Below are positions 38,846-47,507 of a stretch of DNA of 64,000 bases, piece by piece. The stretch lies in contig NZ_CABVIX010000002.1 of NCBI RefSeq assembly GCF_902498185.1, forward strand, positions 124,001 to 188,000. The letters run 5' to 3'. The notes beneath the pieces are model-generated. The model saw only the letters and a list, made by a program, of their open reading frames with translations, did no database searches and was not told the DNA's origin. Each line of letters begins with the position of its first letter. The stretch's first letter is position 1. The DNA is from Pseudomonas fluorescens. GTDB lineage: Bacteria; Pseudomonadota; Gammaproteobacteria; Pseudomonadales; Pseudomonadaceae. A program made the translations under genes and the position numbers.

Positions 38846-39607
38846 TCAAGATTGCAGCTTGGCGTTGTGATGGGTGCGAGGCGTCAGTACCGGACCTTGG
38901 GCAAACAAGCCGAACACCAGGCCCAGGACCGTCCACAGCACCACGTGGATGCCGAGCGAGGCGACACGGAAGTTCCACAGCAATGAGGCTGAGAACGCTG
39001 TTGGTACCTCGTTGATCGCCGGGAACAGTTTGCCGGCCACCGCCATGATCACCACATAAAGCACGATGGCGAACACGGCTGCGTTCCAGCCGCCGTGACG
39101 GAGCAGCAGTTTGCGGAACAGGTTGATCGCCACCACAAGCGCGGAGATCGACACCATCATCATCAGGAAGAACAGCTTGGTGCGCTGGCGAATGGTTTCA
39201 GGATCACCCACGGCTGGCGGGTTTGCCGGATATTTGAGCCCTGGCACCAGAAACACACTGATGAATGCCAGCACCGCGAGGATCGCTGCCAGACCCCGAG
39301 GGCCGACTTTCAAGCCTCCCATGCGTCCCATGGCAAATGCGAACACCAGGGCGAAGATGCCGCCGACGGACACGCTGTAGATCACGACACCAGTGAATAG
39401 TCCCACGGTGCTCTGCACTTCGCGGCTGACCAGCTCTTCTTCCACGTCCGAGGCGCCGTCGCCATGGTGATGGCTGTGCCCCATGCTTTCTTCGAAGGCG
39501 ATGGCCTGGTCCACCGAAGGTTCGCCAAAGACTGTGGCAAAACCAAAGGCGAGGAAGCCCGCCAACAGCCCGGCAAGCATGCCGCGCAGCAGGAGTTTTC
39601 CTATCAT
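38846..39607 (-). CDS. cbtA: Cobalt transporter subunit CbtA
   Basis: 253-aa membrane protein of the CbtA family with five to six TM helices, an N-terminal MIGKLLLRGMLAGLLAGFLA, a His-rich loop MGHSHHHGDG and the conserved LVPGLKYPANPPAVGDPETI segment. CbtAB are predicted cobalt importers for B12 synthesis. cbtB precedes it by 14 bp and a cobalamin riboswitch lies ahead of both, supporting the substrate. Confidence 0.93.
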   Translation of the reverse strand: MIGKLLLRGMLAGLLAGFLAFGFATVFGEPSVDQAIAFEESMGHSHHHGDGASDVEEELVSREVQSTVGLFTGVVIYSVSVGGIFALVFAFAMGRMGGLKVGPRGLAAILAVLAFISVFLVPGLKYPANPPAVGDPETIRQRTKLFFLMMMVSISALVVAINLFRKLLLRHGGWNAAVFAIVLYVVIMAVAGKLFPAINEVPTAFSASLLWNFRVASLGIHVVLWTVLGLVFGLFAQGPVLTPRTHHNAKLQS

Positions 39608-39621
39608 GTCACGCTCCTTGT

Positions 39622-39840
39622 TCAGTGGCAGGGGAAGCCCAGCAGGTGCCGACCGTCATGCACGAACTCGTGCACATAGGTACCCGAGATCAGCGCAGTT
39701 GCGCCTTGTTCGGCACCGATGAAGTAGAGGGCCAGCAGCAGAAGCAGACCGGCGAAGATCGCCCAAGGCAGGATTTCGCTGAGTGGAAGTGAGGGCAGCG
39801 ACAGATCGCTTTCAGGGGTAGTGACAACGGTGGTGGACAT
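39622..39840 (-). CDS. cbtB: Cobalt transporter subunit CbtB
   Basis: 72 aa with a single TM helix (ILPWAIFAGLLLLLALYFIG) and a C-terminal HEFVHDGRHLLGFPCH, the His-rich end characteristic of CbtB, which may bind cobalt for CbtA. First gene of the riboswitch-controlled cbtBA unit. Confidence 0.93.
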   Translation of the reverse strand: MSTTVVTTPESDLSLPSLPLSEILPWAIFAGLLLLLALYFIGAEQGATALISGTYVHEFVHDGRHLLGFPCH

Positions 39841-39867
39841 GCGAAGCTCCTGGAGAATGACGCGTTC

Positions 39868-39985
39868 GGTCAGGATTTTAGGGTTATCGAATACTGGGGT
39901 CTGGCTCTCGGATATCGATTACAGTGGCGCGACCGCGCCGGGCTTTCACCGGCTTCCCAGTTCGTAACAAATGATACACCTTGTC
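39868..39985 (-). promoter_or_regulatory. Cobalamin riboswitch ahead of cbtBA
   Basis: Read on the minus strand the leader contains the B12-element core GGGAAGCCGGTGAAAGCCC, then GCGCCACTGTAA, then GAGAGCCAGACCC, in the correct order and spacing, ending about 30 bp before the cbtB start. Binding of adenosylcobalamin should turn cbtBA off. Confidence 0.9.
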
Positions 39986-40012
39986 GGGATTTCAGCTCAT
40001 TAAGGTTCACCC

Positions 40013-40561
40013 ATGAAGGCCACCCACCTCACGCTATTCAGTCATGGGCCGACCGAAGCTCAGCGATTGGGCCGTTTCCATGTCGATGCTGATGCAGTGC
40101 TCGACTCTGCGGGCAAGTCATTTTTCTTCGAAAACGACACAACCCTGCTGGCCGGCCCTGAATTGCGTACTACTCAGACGGCCAGCTTGCTGGGGCAGTG
40201 TCCTACCGTTGAGACTGCTTTGCGCGATTGCGATTTTGGTCGGTGGGACGGCCTGTCGCTAAAGGCGTTGCAGCGAGAGGAGCCGGCGCTCTTGCAGGAG
40301 TGGCTGACTAATCCTCACGCCGCTCCCCATGGGGGTGAGTCAATTGCCGACGTTTGTCGGCGCGTCGCCCTTTGGCTGGATGGCTTTACCGAATCAGGTA
40401 ACTGGTGCGCGGTGACACACCCGATGATTGTTCGTGCGGCGATGATGCATGTACTGCAAAGCCCACTGGCAGCATTCCATCACATCGACGTTCAGCCTCT
40501 GTCGCAGTTGCATCTCGCGCGATACGGTATGTGGCGAGTCAGACTGACAGGTATTGGCTGA
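40013..40561 (+). CDS. Histidine phosphatase family protein with altered RHG motif
   Basis: 182 aa. The fold is recognisable from LAGPELRTTQTASLLG, ALRDCDFGRWDGLSLKALQR, HGGESIADVCRRVALWLDGF and WCAVTHPMIVRAAMMH. The catalytic RHG triplet is replaced by SHG (LFSHGPTE), so an Arg that binds phosphate is missing although the His remains. It is divergent from the cbtBA riboswitch unit, which hints at a CobC-like role in B12 metabolism; the altered site leaves activity open. Confidence 0.8.
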   Translation: MKATHLTLFSHGPTEAQRLGRFHVDADAVLDSAGKSFFFENDTTLLAGPELRTTQTASLLGQCPTVETALRDCDFGRWDGLSLKALQREEPALLQEWLTNPHAAPHGGESIADVCRRVALWLDGFTESGNWCAVTHPMIVRAAMMHVLQSPLAAFHHIDVQPLSQLHLARYGMWRVRLTGIG

Positions 40562-40698
40562 AGGGTCGGCCATCCCTACTGCGGATCATGTGCCTTTTCG
40601 TAGCCAAAGTAAGCAGGGTTACCAATAGGGTCGTCGCCGTCAGCTTTACTTTTCTGCTATCTGTCCTGGCAATCCAGATTAAGGATTTAGGGACGATG

Positions 40699-40730
40699 AA
40701 AAACGCCCCGCAGTTTGCGGGGCGTTTTCT
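40699..40730. terminator. Rho-independent terminator
   Basis: AAAACGCCCCGCA / TGCGGGGCGTTTT, 13-bp stem with a GTT loop (40700-40712, 40716-40728). T-run on the plus strand and A-run on the other make it bidirectional between the phosphatase gene and the leftward DUF3597 gene. Confidence 0.9.
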
Positions 40731-40769
40731 ATTCTGCGAGGTGCTCGGAACACTCAAGCACACTCAACT

Positions 40770-41198
40770 TCAGTCGAGCAGATCCTGCGGCACTTGCCCA
40801 CCGTTCTGGGAAAGCTTGGTCAGCACCGCTTTATGCAGCCAGATGTTCATGGCTGCAGAATCTTCGGTCGAGCCCGTGTAGTTGAGCTCTTTCGCCAGCT
40901 CCTTGCGATTGGCCAGGCTGCTGTCGATGTTCAGGAGCTTCATAAGATCCACGATCGAAGTTTTCCAGTTCAGCTTCTCCGCGCTTTGCGCCGCCAGACC
41001 GTCAAGCTTCGCACTGACATCCACGGGCGCAGCCGCAGTCTGCGCAGATGCAGGCGCAGATGAAGGCGCCGAAGCGGGAGCAGCAGGGGAGGCGGGCGCT
41101 GTTCCAGCAGCGGTTGGCGTACCGGCCGGAGTTTGCGTGTCAGCCTTGGCGTGGTTGCCGATGCCGAGTTTGCTCAAGATGGTGCCGAAAAGACTCAT
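40770..41198 (-). CDS. DUF3597 domain protein
   Basis: 142 aa. N-terminal SLFGTILSKLGIG, an Ala/Pro/Ser-rich linker (residues about 20-60), then the DUF3597 core SAEKLNWKTSIVDLMKLLNI and ELAKELNYTGSTEDSAAMNI, ending GGQVPQDLLD. Cytoplasmic, function unknown; typically stress- or stationary-phase-associated, LysM-like proteins in proteobacteria. Confidence 0.85.
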   Translation of the reverse strand: MSLFGTILSKLGIGNHAKADTQTPAGTPTAAGTAPASPAAPASAPSSAPASAQTAAAPVDVSAKLDGLAAQSAEKLNWKTSIVDLMKLLNIDSSLANRKELAKELNYTGSTEDSAAMNIWLHKAVLTKLSQNGGQVPQDLLD

Positions 41199-41272
41199 GG
41201 TATGTTCCTCAAGTTATCGGTTAGGAGCGGCCCCTCCCGTCACCTGATGACGGGTGGCCATTGGCTTGGCTA

Positions 41273-42640
41273 TCAACGATTTTTCAGTGGATCATTGGGG
41301 TTTTTGACGAGTGTCTCGTGGTCTGTCACTGACCCAGGTTCGCTTTGCACATCAACATCGGTGCGGCGCACGGTGTCACGAACCGTTTCCTTGTGATCCG
41401 AAGACTGTTTGCCCACAGTCACTTCTTCGACCACGCGTGCCGACTTCTCGACCACGACCTCTTCAGCGGTTTCCTGGATCTCGATCGAGCCTTCCTTGAA
41501 GCTGTTCAGCTCGCCTGGGGTAGCTGCACGATCCACCGGGCGCCGTTCAATGTGTGCATGTTCTTCGTGCAGATTGACGGTCTCTTCCACAGGGCGTTCG
41601 CTGATGCGGGACACAACTCGAACGCGACCGGTGTTCAGCTCGCGTTTGCCCACGCGCAGGTTTTCCTCGATCACGGGAATGGCGGTACGCCCGGTCAGGT
41701 CATCTGTCCGGCGATCCACCACCTCGGCGCGATCAGCACCCAGATGGGTCCCCGCCACATGCATCGAACCCGTCTCCTCATTACCCCAGGCGGCAACGCG
41801 TTCGTCGATATCGATCGCTCCGTTTCGCTCGAGGATCTCTTCGACGAGCTCTGCCTGCACTTCGGTCGCAGCAGTCACCGTCAACACCGCAGCGCCCCGG
41901 CGATAGGCTTCGGGATAGGCAGTGGCGTAGCGGTGAGGCTTATTGCTGTCATCATCATCGCTGCCAAAGAGCGAGCCAAAGAAGTGGCTGACCTTGTGCA
42001 TGAACGAGTCATCGTGCGGCTCGGTATGCACAGCAGCGCCGGCGCCCGATGCATGCAATTCGGACGACGACAGTTGGATGTCGCTTTCCTGCACGCGCTG
42101 AGCCAGCAGCTGTGTCTTCGCGGTCTGAGCTTCAGCCAGGGTATCGAATGCTGCAACCAGTGTATGAGTCATGGGTATCTCTCTCTCGTTGCTAAGGGGA
42201 AAAGGTTGGTCGTGAAGATCAGGAGTGTTCTCAGTTCGGTCAGCGGCACGTACTTCACGGTGCCTCAGCACTACCGATTCAGAGCGCAGTGTCACTGCCT
42301 GAGCAGAAGGCGCTTCCTCCACATGTTGCCGAATATGCAGCTCTTCCTTGAGAACCAGACGCTTCTCAACGACAAGGATTTCTTCAAGGACAGGAATTAT
42401 GGTGAGGCCATTTTCAGTTCGGACCTGAGGCGGGTTCGAAGCGTCCACCTCGGTACCGATTGGCACTCTTTCAACGGATGCGCTGTGAGTCTGCAGGCTC
42501 TCGGACACCACATAGTCCTGAGAGTGAACCTGCTTTTCGACAGTGGTCACACCTGTCGTGACAGTACGCTTCACCACAGTCGCGACTTCTTCCAGGACGG
42601 GTATCGGCTCGTCGCCAGGAGGGGTGTTGAAGTTATCCAT
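41273..42640 (-). CDS. Double DUF2382 (YsnF/AvaK-type) stress protein, possible fusion
   Basis: 455 aa. The first 130 residues hold two DUF2382-like segments (IPVLEEVATVVKRTVTTGVT and IIPVLEEILVVEKRLVLKEE). Residue 157 is Met in NEREIPMTHTLVAAFDTLAE, which begins a general-stress domain followed by a full DUF2382 segment (AIPVIEENLRVGKRELNTGR). GAGAGAGAT precedes that Met (42172), as if a second gene starts there; the two parts may be separate genes in relatives. No stop separates them here. Such proteins are associated with general stress; molecular role unknown. Confidence 0.75.
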   Translation of the reverse strand: MDNFNTPPGDEPIPVLEEVATVVKRTVTTGVTTVEKQVHSQDYVVSESLQTHSASVERVPIGTEVDASNPPQVRTENGLTIIPVLEEILVVEKRLVLKEELHIRQHVEEAPSAQAVTLRSESVVLRHREVRAADRTENTPDLHDQPFPLSNEREIPMTHTLVAAFDTLAEAQTAKTQLLAQRVQESDIQLSSSELHASGAGAAVHTEPHDDSFMHKVSHFFGSLFGSDDDDSNKPHRYATAYPEAYRRGAAVLTVTAATEVQAELVEEILERNGAIDIDERVAAWGNEETGSMHVAGTHLGADRAEVVDRRTDDLTGRTAIPVIEENLRVGKRELNTGRVRVVSRISERPVEETVNLHEEHAHIERRPVDRAATPGELNSFKEGSIEIQETAEEVVVEKSARVVEEVTVGKQSSDHKETVRDTVRRTDVDVQSEPGSVTDHETLVKNPNDPLKNR

Positions 42641-42829
42641 AAACCGCTCGTTACCTTTGATGAATCTCGGCTGCTATTAAGCTGAGTGGCACGCAAGCGG
42701 ATCAGTTCCAACAAATTTCCGTGGCGACGCGCAACGGACGTACGACAAAGCCCGTCGTCTCGCCCGGAAAGCTTTCAGGGATGGACTACCATTGCTGCAT
42801 ACGTCCGAGATCGATGGGAGGGTTCATTG

Positions 42830-44014
42830 ATGCTTGCGCAACTTCCCCCTGCGTTGCAAAGCCTACAACTGCCACTGCGTCTGAAGCTATGGGATGGCAA
42901 TCATATTGACCTCGGTCCTAGCCCGCAGGTGACCATCCTGATCAAGGAGCCGCAGCTCATTCAACAGCTGACGCATCCCAGCCTGAATGAACTGGGCGCT
43001 GCATTTGTCGAGGGCAAGCTTGAGCTCGAAGGCAGCATCAGCGAAGTCATCCGGGTCTGCGATGAACTCAGTGAAGCGCTGCTCAAGGGCGAAGTCGATT
43101 CGAATCCACAGCGCACGGCCCACGACAAAGAGACAGATGCCGAGGCGATTTCCTATCATTACGACCTGTCCAACGAGTTCTACCAGCTGTGGCTGGACCA
43201 GGATATGGCCTACTCTTGTGCCTATTTCAAGGAACAGGACAACACCCTCGATGATGCCCAGCAAGACAAGTTCGACCACCTTTGCCGGAAGCTGCGCTTG
43301 CAGGGCGGGGAGTACCTGCTGGACGTGGGCTGCGGCTGGGGCGGGCTGGCGCGCTTTGCCGCGCGTGAGTACGGCGCCAGGGTATTTGGCATCACCCTCA
43401 GCAAGGAGCAGCTTAAGCTTGCACGACAACGGGTCGAGGATGAAGGACTGACTGGCAGGGTCGAGCTGCAGATTCTCGATTACCGGGACTTGCCGCAAGA
43501 TGGCCGCTTCGACAAGGTCGTCAGCGTGGGTATGTTCGAGCACGTTGGGCATGCCAACCTGGCGCTCTACTGCCAGCGCCTGTTTGGCGCCGTGCGCGAA
43601 GGTGGCCTGGTGATGAACCACGGCATCACCGCCAGGCATGTAGATGGCCGCCCCGTAGGGCGGGGTGCGGGGGCGTTCATCCACCGCTATGTCTTTCCCC
43701 ATGGCGAACTGCCTCACCTGTCGATGATCAGTGCGCAATTGTGTGAGGCGGGTCTGGAGGTGGTTGATGTCGAGAGCCTGCGGCTGCACTACGCCAAGAC
43801 CCTGAATCTCTGGAGCGAGCGATTGGAACATCAATTGCACAAGGCAGCCGGCTTGGTCCCGGACAAGGCCCTGCGCATTTGGCGCCTGTACCTCGCAGGC
43901 TGTGCCTATGCCTTCAGCAAAGGCTGGATCAACCTTCACCAGATCCTGGCGGTCAAAACCTACGATGATGGGCATCACGATCTGCCCTGGACCCGCGAAG
44001 ATCTCTACCGCTAG
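42830..44014 (+). CDS. Cyclopropane-fatty-acyl-phospholipid synthase family
   Basis: 394 aa. SAM-binding LDVGCGWGGLARFAAREYGA, then FGITLSKEQLKLARQRV and VVSVGMFEHVGHANL, matching CFA synthases that add a methylene bridge to unsaturated phospholipid acyl chains; YHYDLSNEFYQLWLD is the family N-terminal signature. The start at 42830 follows GGGAGG by 9 nt; an upstream open frame to 42686 lacks signals. Shorter and different at the N-terminus from stationary-phase CfaA, so it may be a paralogue. It converges on the cardiolipin synthase gene with a 1-bp gap. Confidence 0.88.
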   Translation: MLAQLPPALQSLQLPLRLKLWDGNHIDLGPSPQVTILIKEPQLIQQLTHPSLNELGAAFVEGKLELEGSISEVIRVCDELSEALLKGEVDSNPQRTAHDKETDAEAISYHYDLSNEFYQLWLDQDMAYSCAYFKEQDNTLDDAQQDKFDHLCRKLRLQGGEYLLDVGCGWGGLARFAAREYGARVFGITLSKEQLKLARQRVEDEGLTGRVELQILDYRDLPQDGRFDKVVSVGMFEHVGHANLALYCQRLFGAVREGGLVMNHGITARHVDGRPVGRGAGAFIHRYVFPHGELPHLSMISAQLCEAGLEVVDVESLRLHYAKTLNLWSERLEHQLHKAAGLVPDKALRIWRLYLAGCAYAFSKGWINLHQILAVKTYDDGHHDLPWTREDLYR

Positions 44015-44015
44015 G

Positions 44016-45455
44016 TCAAAGTATCGGGGAGATCAACCGCGCAACGCGCATCCCTAGCTGTTGCAGGCGGTGAGTATCACGAGTGTCTTCGTGGGTGATT
44101 TCCTTGGACTGGTCGAAGTCGTGCAGGAGCATGGCTTCGACCTGATCGGCAAAGTCTCGGTCGACGGTCAGCAGCATGATTTCAAAGTTGAGACGGAATG
44201 ATCGGTTATCAAGGTTGGCACTTCCGATTGCGCTCACTTCACCATCGATAAGCACTACCTTCTGATGCATAAAACCTGGGCCGTAGCGGAACATGCGCAC
44301 GCCAGCCCGCACTGCTTCGAAAGCGAAGAGACTTGAGGCAGCATAGACAATCCGGTGGTCGGGGCGAGAGGGGATGAGGATCCTTACGTCGACACCGCGC
44401 AACACAGCGAGGCGTAGGGCGGCGAACACGGCTTCATCCGGAATGAAGTAGGGGCTGGTGATCCACACGCGGCTTGTAGCGGAATGAATTGCCTCAACGA
44501 AAAACAACGCACACGTTTCCTGAGGGTCGGCCGGACCGCTGGCAAGTACCTGGCAGAGGACGCCGTCATCAGGGTAGGTGTCCTGGAGAATCAGCGGGGG
44601 CAATTGGCGGGTCGCCCAATACCAGTCCTCGGCAAAAGACTCCTGCAGGCATGCGAGCACCGGGCCACTCACTTGCAGATGGGTATCCCGCCATGGCGAT
44701 AACTTGGGATTGCCGCCCAAATACTCATCACCCACATTGAGCCCGCCGAGGAACCCTACCAGGCCATCGACCACCACGATCTTACGGTGATTACGAAAGT
44801 TGACCTGGAAACGATTGAACCAACCCCGGCGTGTGGAGAAGCCTCGGGCTTCGACACCGCCGTCGCGCAGTTCCTGGATGTAGCGGCCTGGCAGGGCGTG
44901 AGAACCGATGCTGTCATAGAGTACAAATACCCGCACGCCTTCGGCTGCCCGGCGCAGCAGCAGTTGTTGCAACTCACGGCCGATCGCATCGTCATGGATG
45001 ATAAAAAACTGTACCAGCACCGTTTCCCGCGCATTGGCGATTGCCTTGAATATGGCACCGAACGTTGCCTCGCCATCTTTCAACAGTTGCACCTGATTAT
45101 TGGCGAGGCAGGGCATGCGCCCAAGCTTGGGCATCGCACGCAACGCGACATAGGAACTGGACTGCCGGGCCGCCAATGCTTCTTCGACCCACGGCCGCCA
45201 ATTGAGGCTGGCCATGGCGACGTGCATTTCCTGGTTAGCCTGTCGCCTGGCCTGGATATAGGCATTGAACGAACGGGCGCCGAATACCAGGTAAGGCACC
45301 AGTGTCAGGTAGGGAATGAACAGCAGGGACAGTGCCCAGGCGATTGCACCTTGAGCGGTGCGAACGGTGAATACGGCGTGCAACGCGGCAGCGCCTCCCA
45401 GCAGGTGAACCAGACCAACGAGGTAACCGAAAAAGTAGGGGCTGTGGTAATCCAT
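44016..45455 (-). CDS. cls: Cardiolipin synthase
   Basis: 479-aa phospholipase D superfamily enzyme joining two phosphatidylglycerols to cardiolipin. Two N-terminal TM helices ([40 protein letters not shown]) and two HKD motifs ([19 protein letters not shown] and [20 protein letters not shown]). ATG 45455 has CAGGAAG upstream; 45479 is a longer option. Confidence 0.92.
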   Translation of the reverse strand: MDYHSPYFFGYLVGLVHLLGGAAALHAVFTVRTAQGAIAWALSLLFIPYLTLVPYLVFGARSFNAYIQARRQANQEMHVAMASLNWRPWVEEALAARQSSSYVALRAMPKLGRMPCLANNQVQLLKDGEATFGAIFKAIANARETVLVQFFIIHDDAIGRELQQLLLRRAAEGVRVFVLYDSIGSHALPGRYIQELRDGGVEARGFSTRRGWFNRFQVNFRNHRKIVVVDGLVGFLGGLNVGDEYLGGNPKLSPWRDTHLQVSGPVLACLQESFAEDWYWATRQLPPLILQDTYPDDGVLCQVLASGPADPQETCALFFVEAIHSATSRVWITSPYFIPDEAVFAALRLAVLRGVDVRILIPSRPDHRIVYAASSLFAFEAVRAGVRMFRYGPGFMHQKVVLIDGEVSAIGSANLDNRSFRLNFEIMLLTVDRDFADQVEAMLLHDFDQSKEITHEDTRDTHRLQQLGMRVARLISPIL

Positions 45456-45581
45456 ACGCTTCCTGCTGTCGATGAGCACTGCCGCTAACAGAGCATGATC
45501 CGGATACCGGTTGCAACCGAAAGCAAAAATACCCGTCTAACATCGTGTCCGGCGTGGGGCCGGTATATCGAGGAGCTCCAG

Positions 45582-46109
45582 ATGAATATTCGCCGTCCAG
45601 TGTTCGCCCTGATGATTGGTCTCTGCAGCCCATTGGTGAATGCACAGATGCTGCAACCCGGACTCTGGGAGTTGACCACCAGTAACATGGAAGTGGACGG
45701 CAAGCCTTTGCCTGACATGGCATTCATGCTGGGCCAGCTGAAAAATCTTCCGCCGGAGCAGCGGGCGAAGATGGAAAGTGTCTTGTCCAAGCAGGGGATC
45801 ACGCTGGCCGGCAACGGTGTTCGCTCCTGCCTGACCCCTGAGCAGGTGAAAACCAACGACATACCGCTGCAGGACCCGCAGTCGGGATGCACTCAACGGA
45901 TCACCGAGCGTAAGGGCGATGTATGGAAATTCGAATTCAGCTGTCCCAAGGCTCAGGGAAATGGCGAAGCCACTTTTCTCAATGATCGCGAGTTCAATAC
46001 CCGCGTCAACGGCACTTTCAATGTGTCCGGTGTTCAGCAGCAAGGCAGCATGAACACCCGAGCTGTCTGGCTCGGGGCGGACTGCGGTGCGATCAAGCCA
46101 CGCACCTGA
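45582..46109 (+). CDS. DUF3617 exported protein
   Basis: 175 aa with a signal peptide (MNIRRPVFALMIGLCSPLVNA) and the DUF3617 core: MLQPGLWELTTSNMEVDG, RSCLTPEQV, then DPQSGCTQRITERKGDVWKF and CPKAQGNGEATF. Two Cys pairs suggest a disulfide-bonded periplasmic domain. Start 45582 has GAGGAG 6 nt upstream. Function unknown. Confidence 0.87.
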   Translation: MNIRRPVFALMIGLCSPLVNAQMLQPGLWELTTSNMEVDGKPLPDMAFMLGQLKNLPPEQRAKMESVLSKQGITLAGNGVRSCLTPEQVKTNDIPLQDPQSGCTQRITERKGDVWKFEFSCPKAQGNGEATFLNDREFNTRVNGTFNVSGVQQQGSMNTRAVWLGADCGAIKPRT

Positions 46110-46172
46110 ACATAGGTTTAGCAGTTCCACAGACTTGTTGCGCCAGCATCGTGGGCATGCAGACTTTCAGCA

Positions 46173-46188
46173 TGTTCCACGTGGAACA
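46173..46188. other. parS centromere-like site
   Basis: TGTTCCACGTGGAACA, a perfect 16-bp palindrome identical to the ParB-binding parS consensus of Pseudomonas. It lies between the DUF3617 and CobW genes. It is the only copy seen in the window and indicates closeness to oriC. Confidence 0.88.
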
Positions 46189-46230
46189 CTCTGTTCAGAT
46201 CTCGGTTTACTCTCTTGGTGGATGTATTAA

Positions 46231-46243
46231 GTTATAGTATAAC
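46231..46243. promoter_or_regulatory. Zur-type zinc operator before cobW gene
   Basis: GTTATAGTATAAC, an inverted repeat matching the core of gammaproteobacterial Zur boxes, 47 bp before the start of the downstream CobW-family GTPase gene. Its TATA-like core may overlap the -10 region. Confidence 0.7.
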
Positions 46244-46289
46244 ATCCTCAGCGCATCGTTCGAATGCGTTGTCCTGATTAGGATCCGCC

Positions 46290-47429
46290 ATGCCACACCG
46301 TCTTCCCGTTACCGTGCTCTCTGGATTTCTAGGAGCTGGCAAGAGCACACTGCTCAACCATGTCTTGCGCAACCGCGATAACCTGCGGGTAGCCGTCATC
46401 GTCAATGACATGAGCGAGATCAACATCGACGCGAGTGAAGTTCAGCGCAACGTCAGCCTCAACCATGCCGAGGAAAAACTGATCGAAATGAGCAACGGCT
46501 GCATCTGCTGCACTTTGCGTGAGGACCTGCTCGAAGAAGTTGCGCGCCTCGCCGAGGAGGGCCGGTTCGATTACCTGCTGATTGAATCCACGGGTATCTC
46601 CGAACCACTGCCGGTCGCCGAGACATTCACCTTCCGTGATGACCAAGGTCGCAGCCTCTCGGATCTGGCGCGCCTGGACACCATGGTCACTGTGGTCGAC
46701 GGGCTGAACTTCCTGCGCGACTTCAGCGCGGCTGACAGCCTCGCCACCCATGACGAAACAGTAGACGAAGACGATGAGCGATCAATCAGTGATCTCCTCA
46801 TCGAGCAGGTCGAATTTGCCGACGTGATCCTGCTGAGCAAGATCGACTTGATCAGCCAGCTCGATCGCGAGGAGCTCATGGCGATCTTGCGCGGGCTGAA
46901 TGCCAAGGCTCAGATCCTGCCCATGGTAATGGGTGAGGTAGCGCTGGCGCGGATTATCAACACAGGACTGTTTGACTTCGAGCAGGCTGCCGTTGCACCT
47001 GGATGGCTTAAGGTGCTGCGCGCAGAGCAGGTGCCTGAGAGCGAGGAATATGGAATTGTGACGGGTACCTGGCAGGCGCAAAGGCCGTTGCATCCTCAGC
47101 GCTTCTTCGAGTTTATCCACAAGCCTTGGGTCAATGGACGATTGCTGCGATCCAAGGGATTTTTCTGGCTTGCCAGCAAGCACCAGGATGCTGGCAGTTG
47201 GTCCCAGGCTGGCGGCATGATGCGTTATGGCTTCGCCGGACACTGGGCGCCTGACTTCAGTGATCGCCGGCAGGAGCTTGTGTTTATCGGCCAGGGCATC
47301 GTGTTTCAGTCCCTTCATGACGAGCTCGAAGCCTGCTTGCTGAGCGATAGCGAGCAGTCCCTGGGCCAACAGGCCTGGGAAGCGCTAGCCGACCCGTTCG
47401 GACCGTGGCAACACGAGGATGCTGCCTGA
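46290..47429 (+). CDS. CobW/ZigA-family zinc metallochaperone GTPase
   Basis: 379 aa. P-loop [15 protein letters not shown], the metal site [15 protein letters not shown] (CxCC), and the nucleotide-specifying LLSKIDLI; the C-terminal CobW domain includes [20 protein letters not shown]. Such GTPases hand Zn to client enzymes when zinc is scarce. The Zur-type operator upstream supports a zinc role (ZigA-like) rather than cobalt. Confidence 0.92.
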   Translation: MPHRLPVTVLSGFLGAGKSTLLNHVLRNRDNLRVAVIVNDMSEINIDASEVQRNVSLNHAEEKLIEMSNGCICCTLREDLLEEVARLAEEGRFDYLLIESTGISEPLPVAETFTFRDDQGRSLSDLARLDTMVTVVDGLNFLRDFSAADSLATHDETVDEDDERSISDLLIEQVEFADVILLSKIDLISQLDREELMAILRGLNAKAQILPMVMGEVALARIINTGLFDFEQAAVAPGWLKVLRAEQVPESEEYGIVTGTWQAQRPLHPQRFFEFIHKPWVNGRLLRSKGFFWLASKHQDAGSWSQAGGMMRYGFAGHWAPDFSDRRQELVFIGQGIVFQSLHDELEACLLSDSEQSLGQQAWEALADPFGPWQHEDAA

Positions 47430-47507
47430 TGCGCGCTGTGGCGCGAGGGAGTCTTGACTGGCTGGCCTGAGGCGGCATAGTTAAGCAAATCCCGAAGACC
47501 CTCTCTC

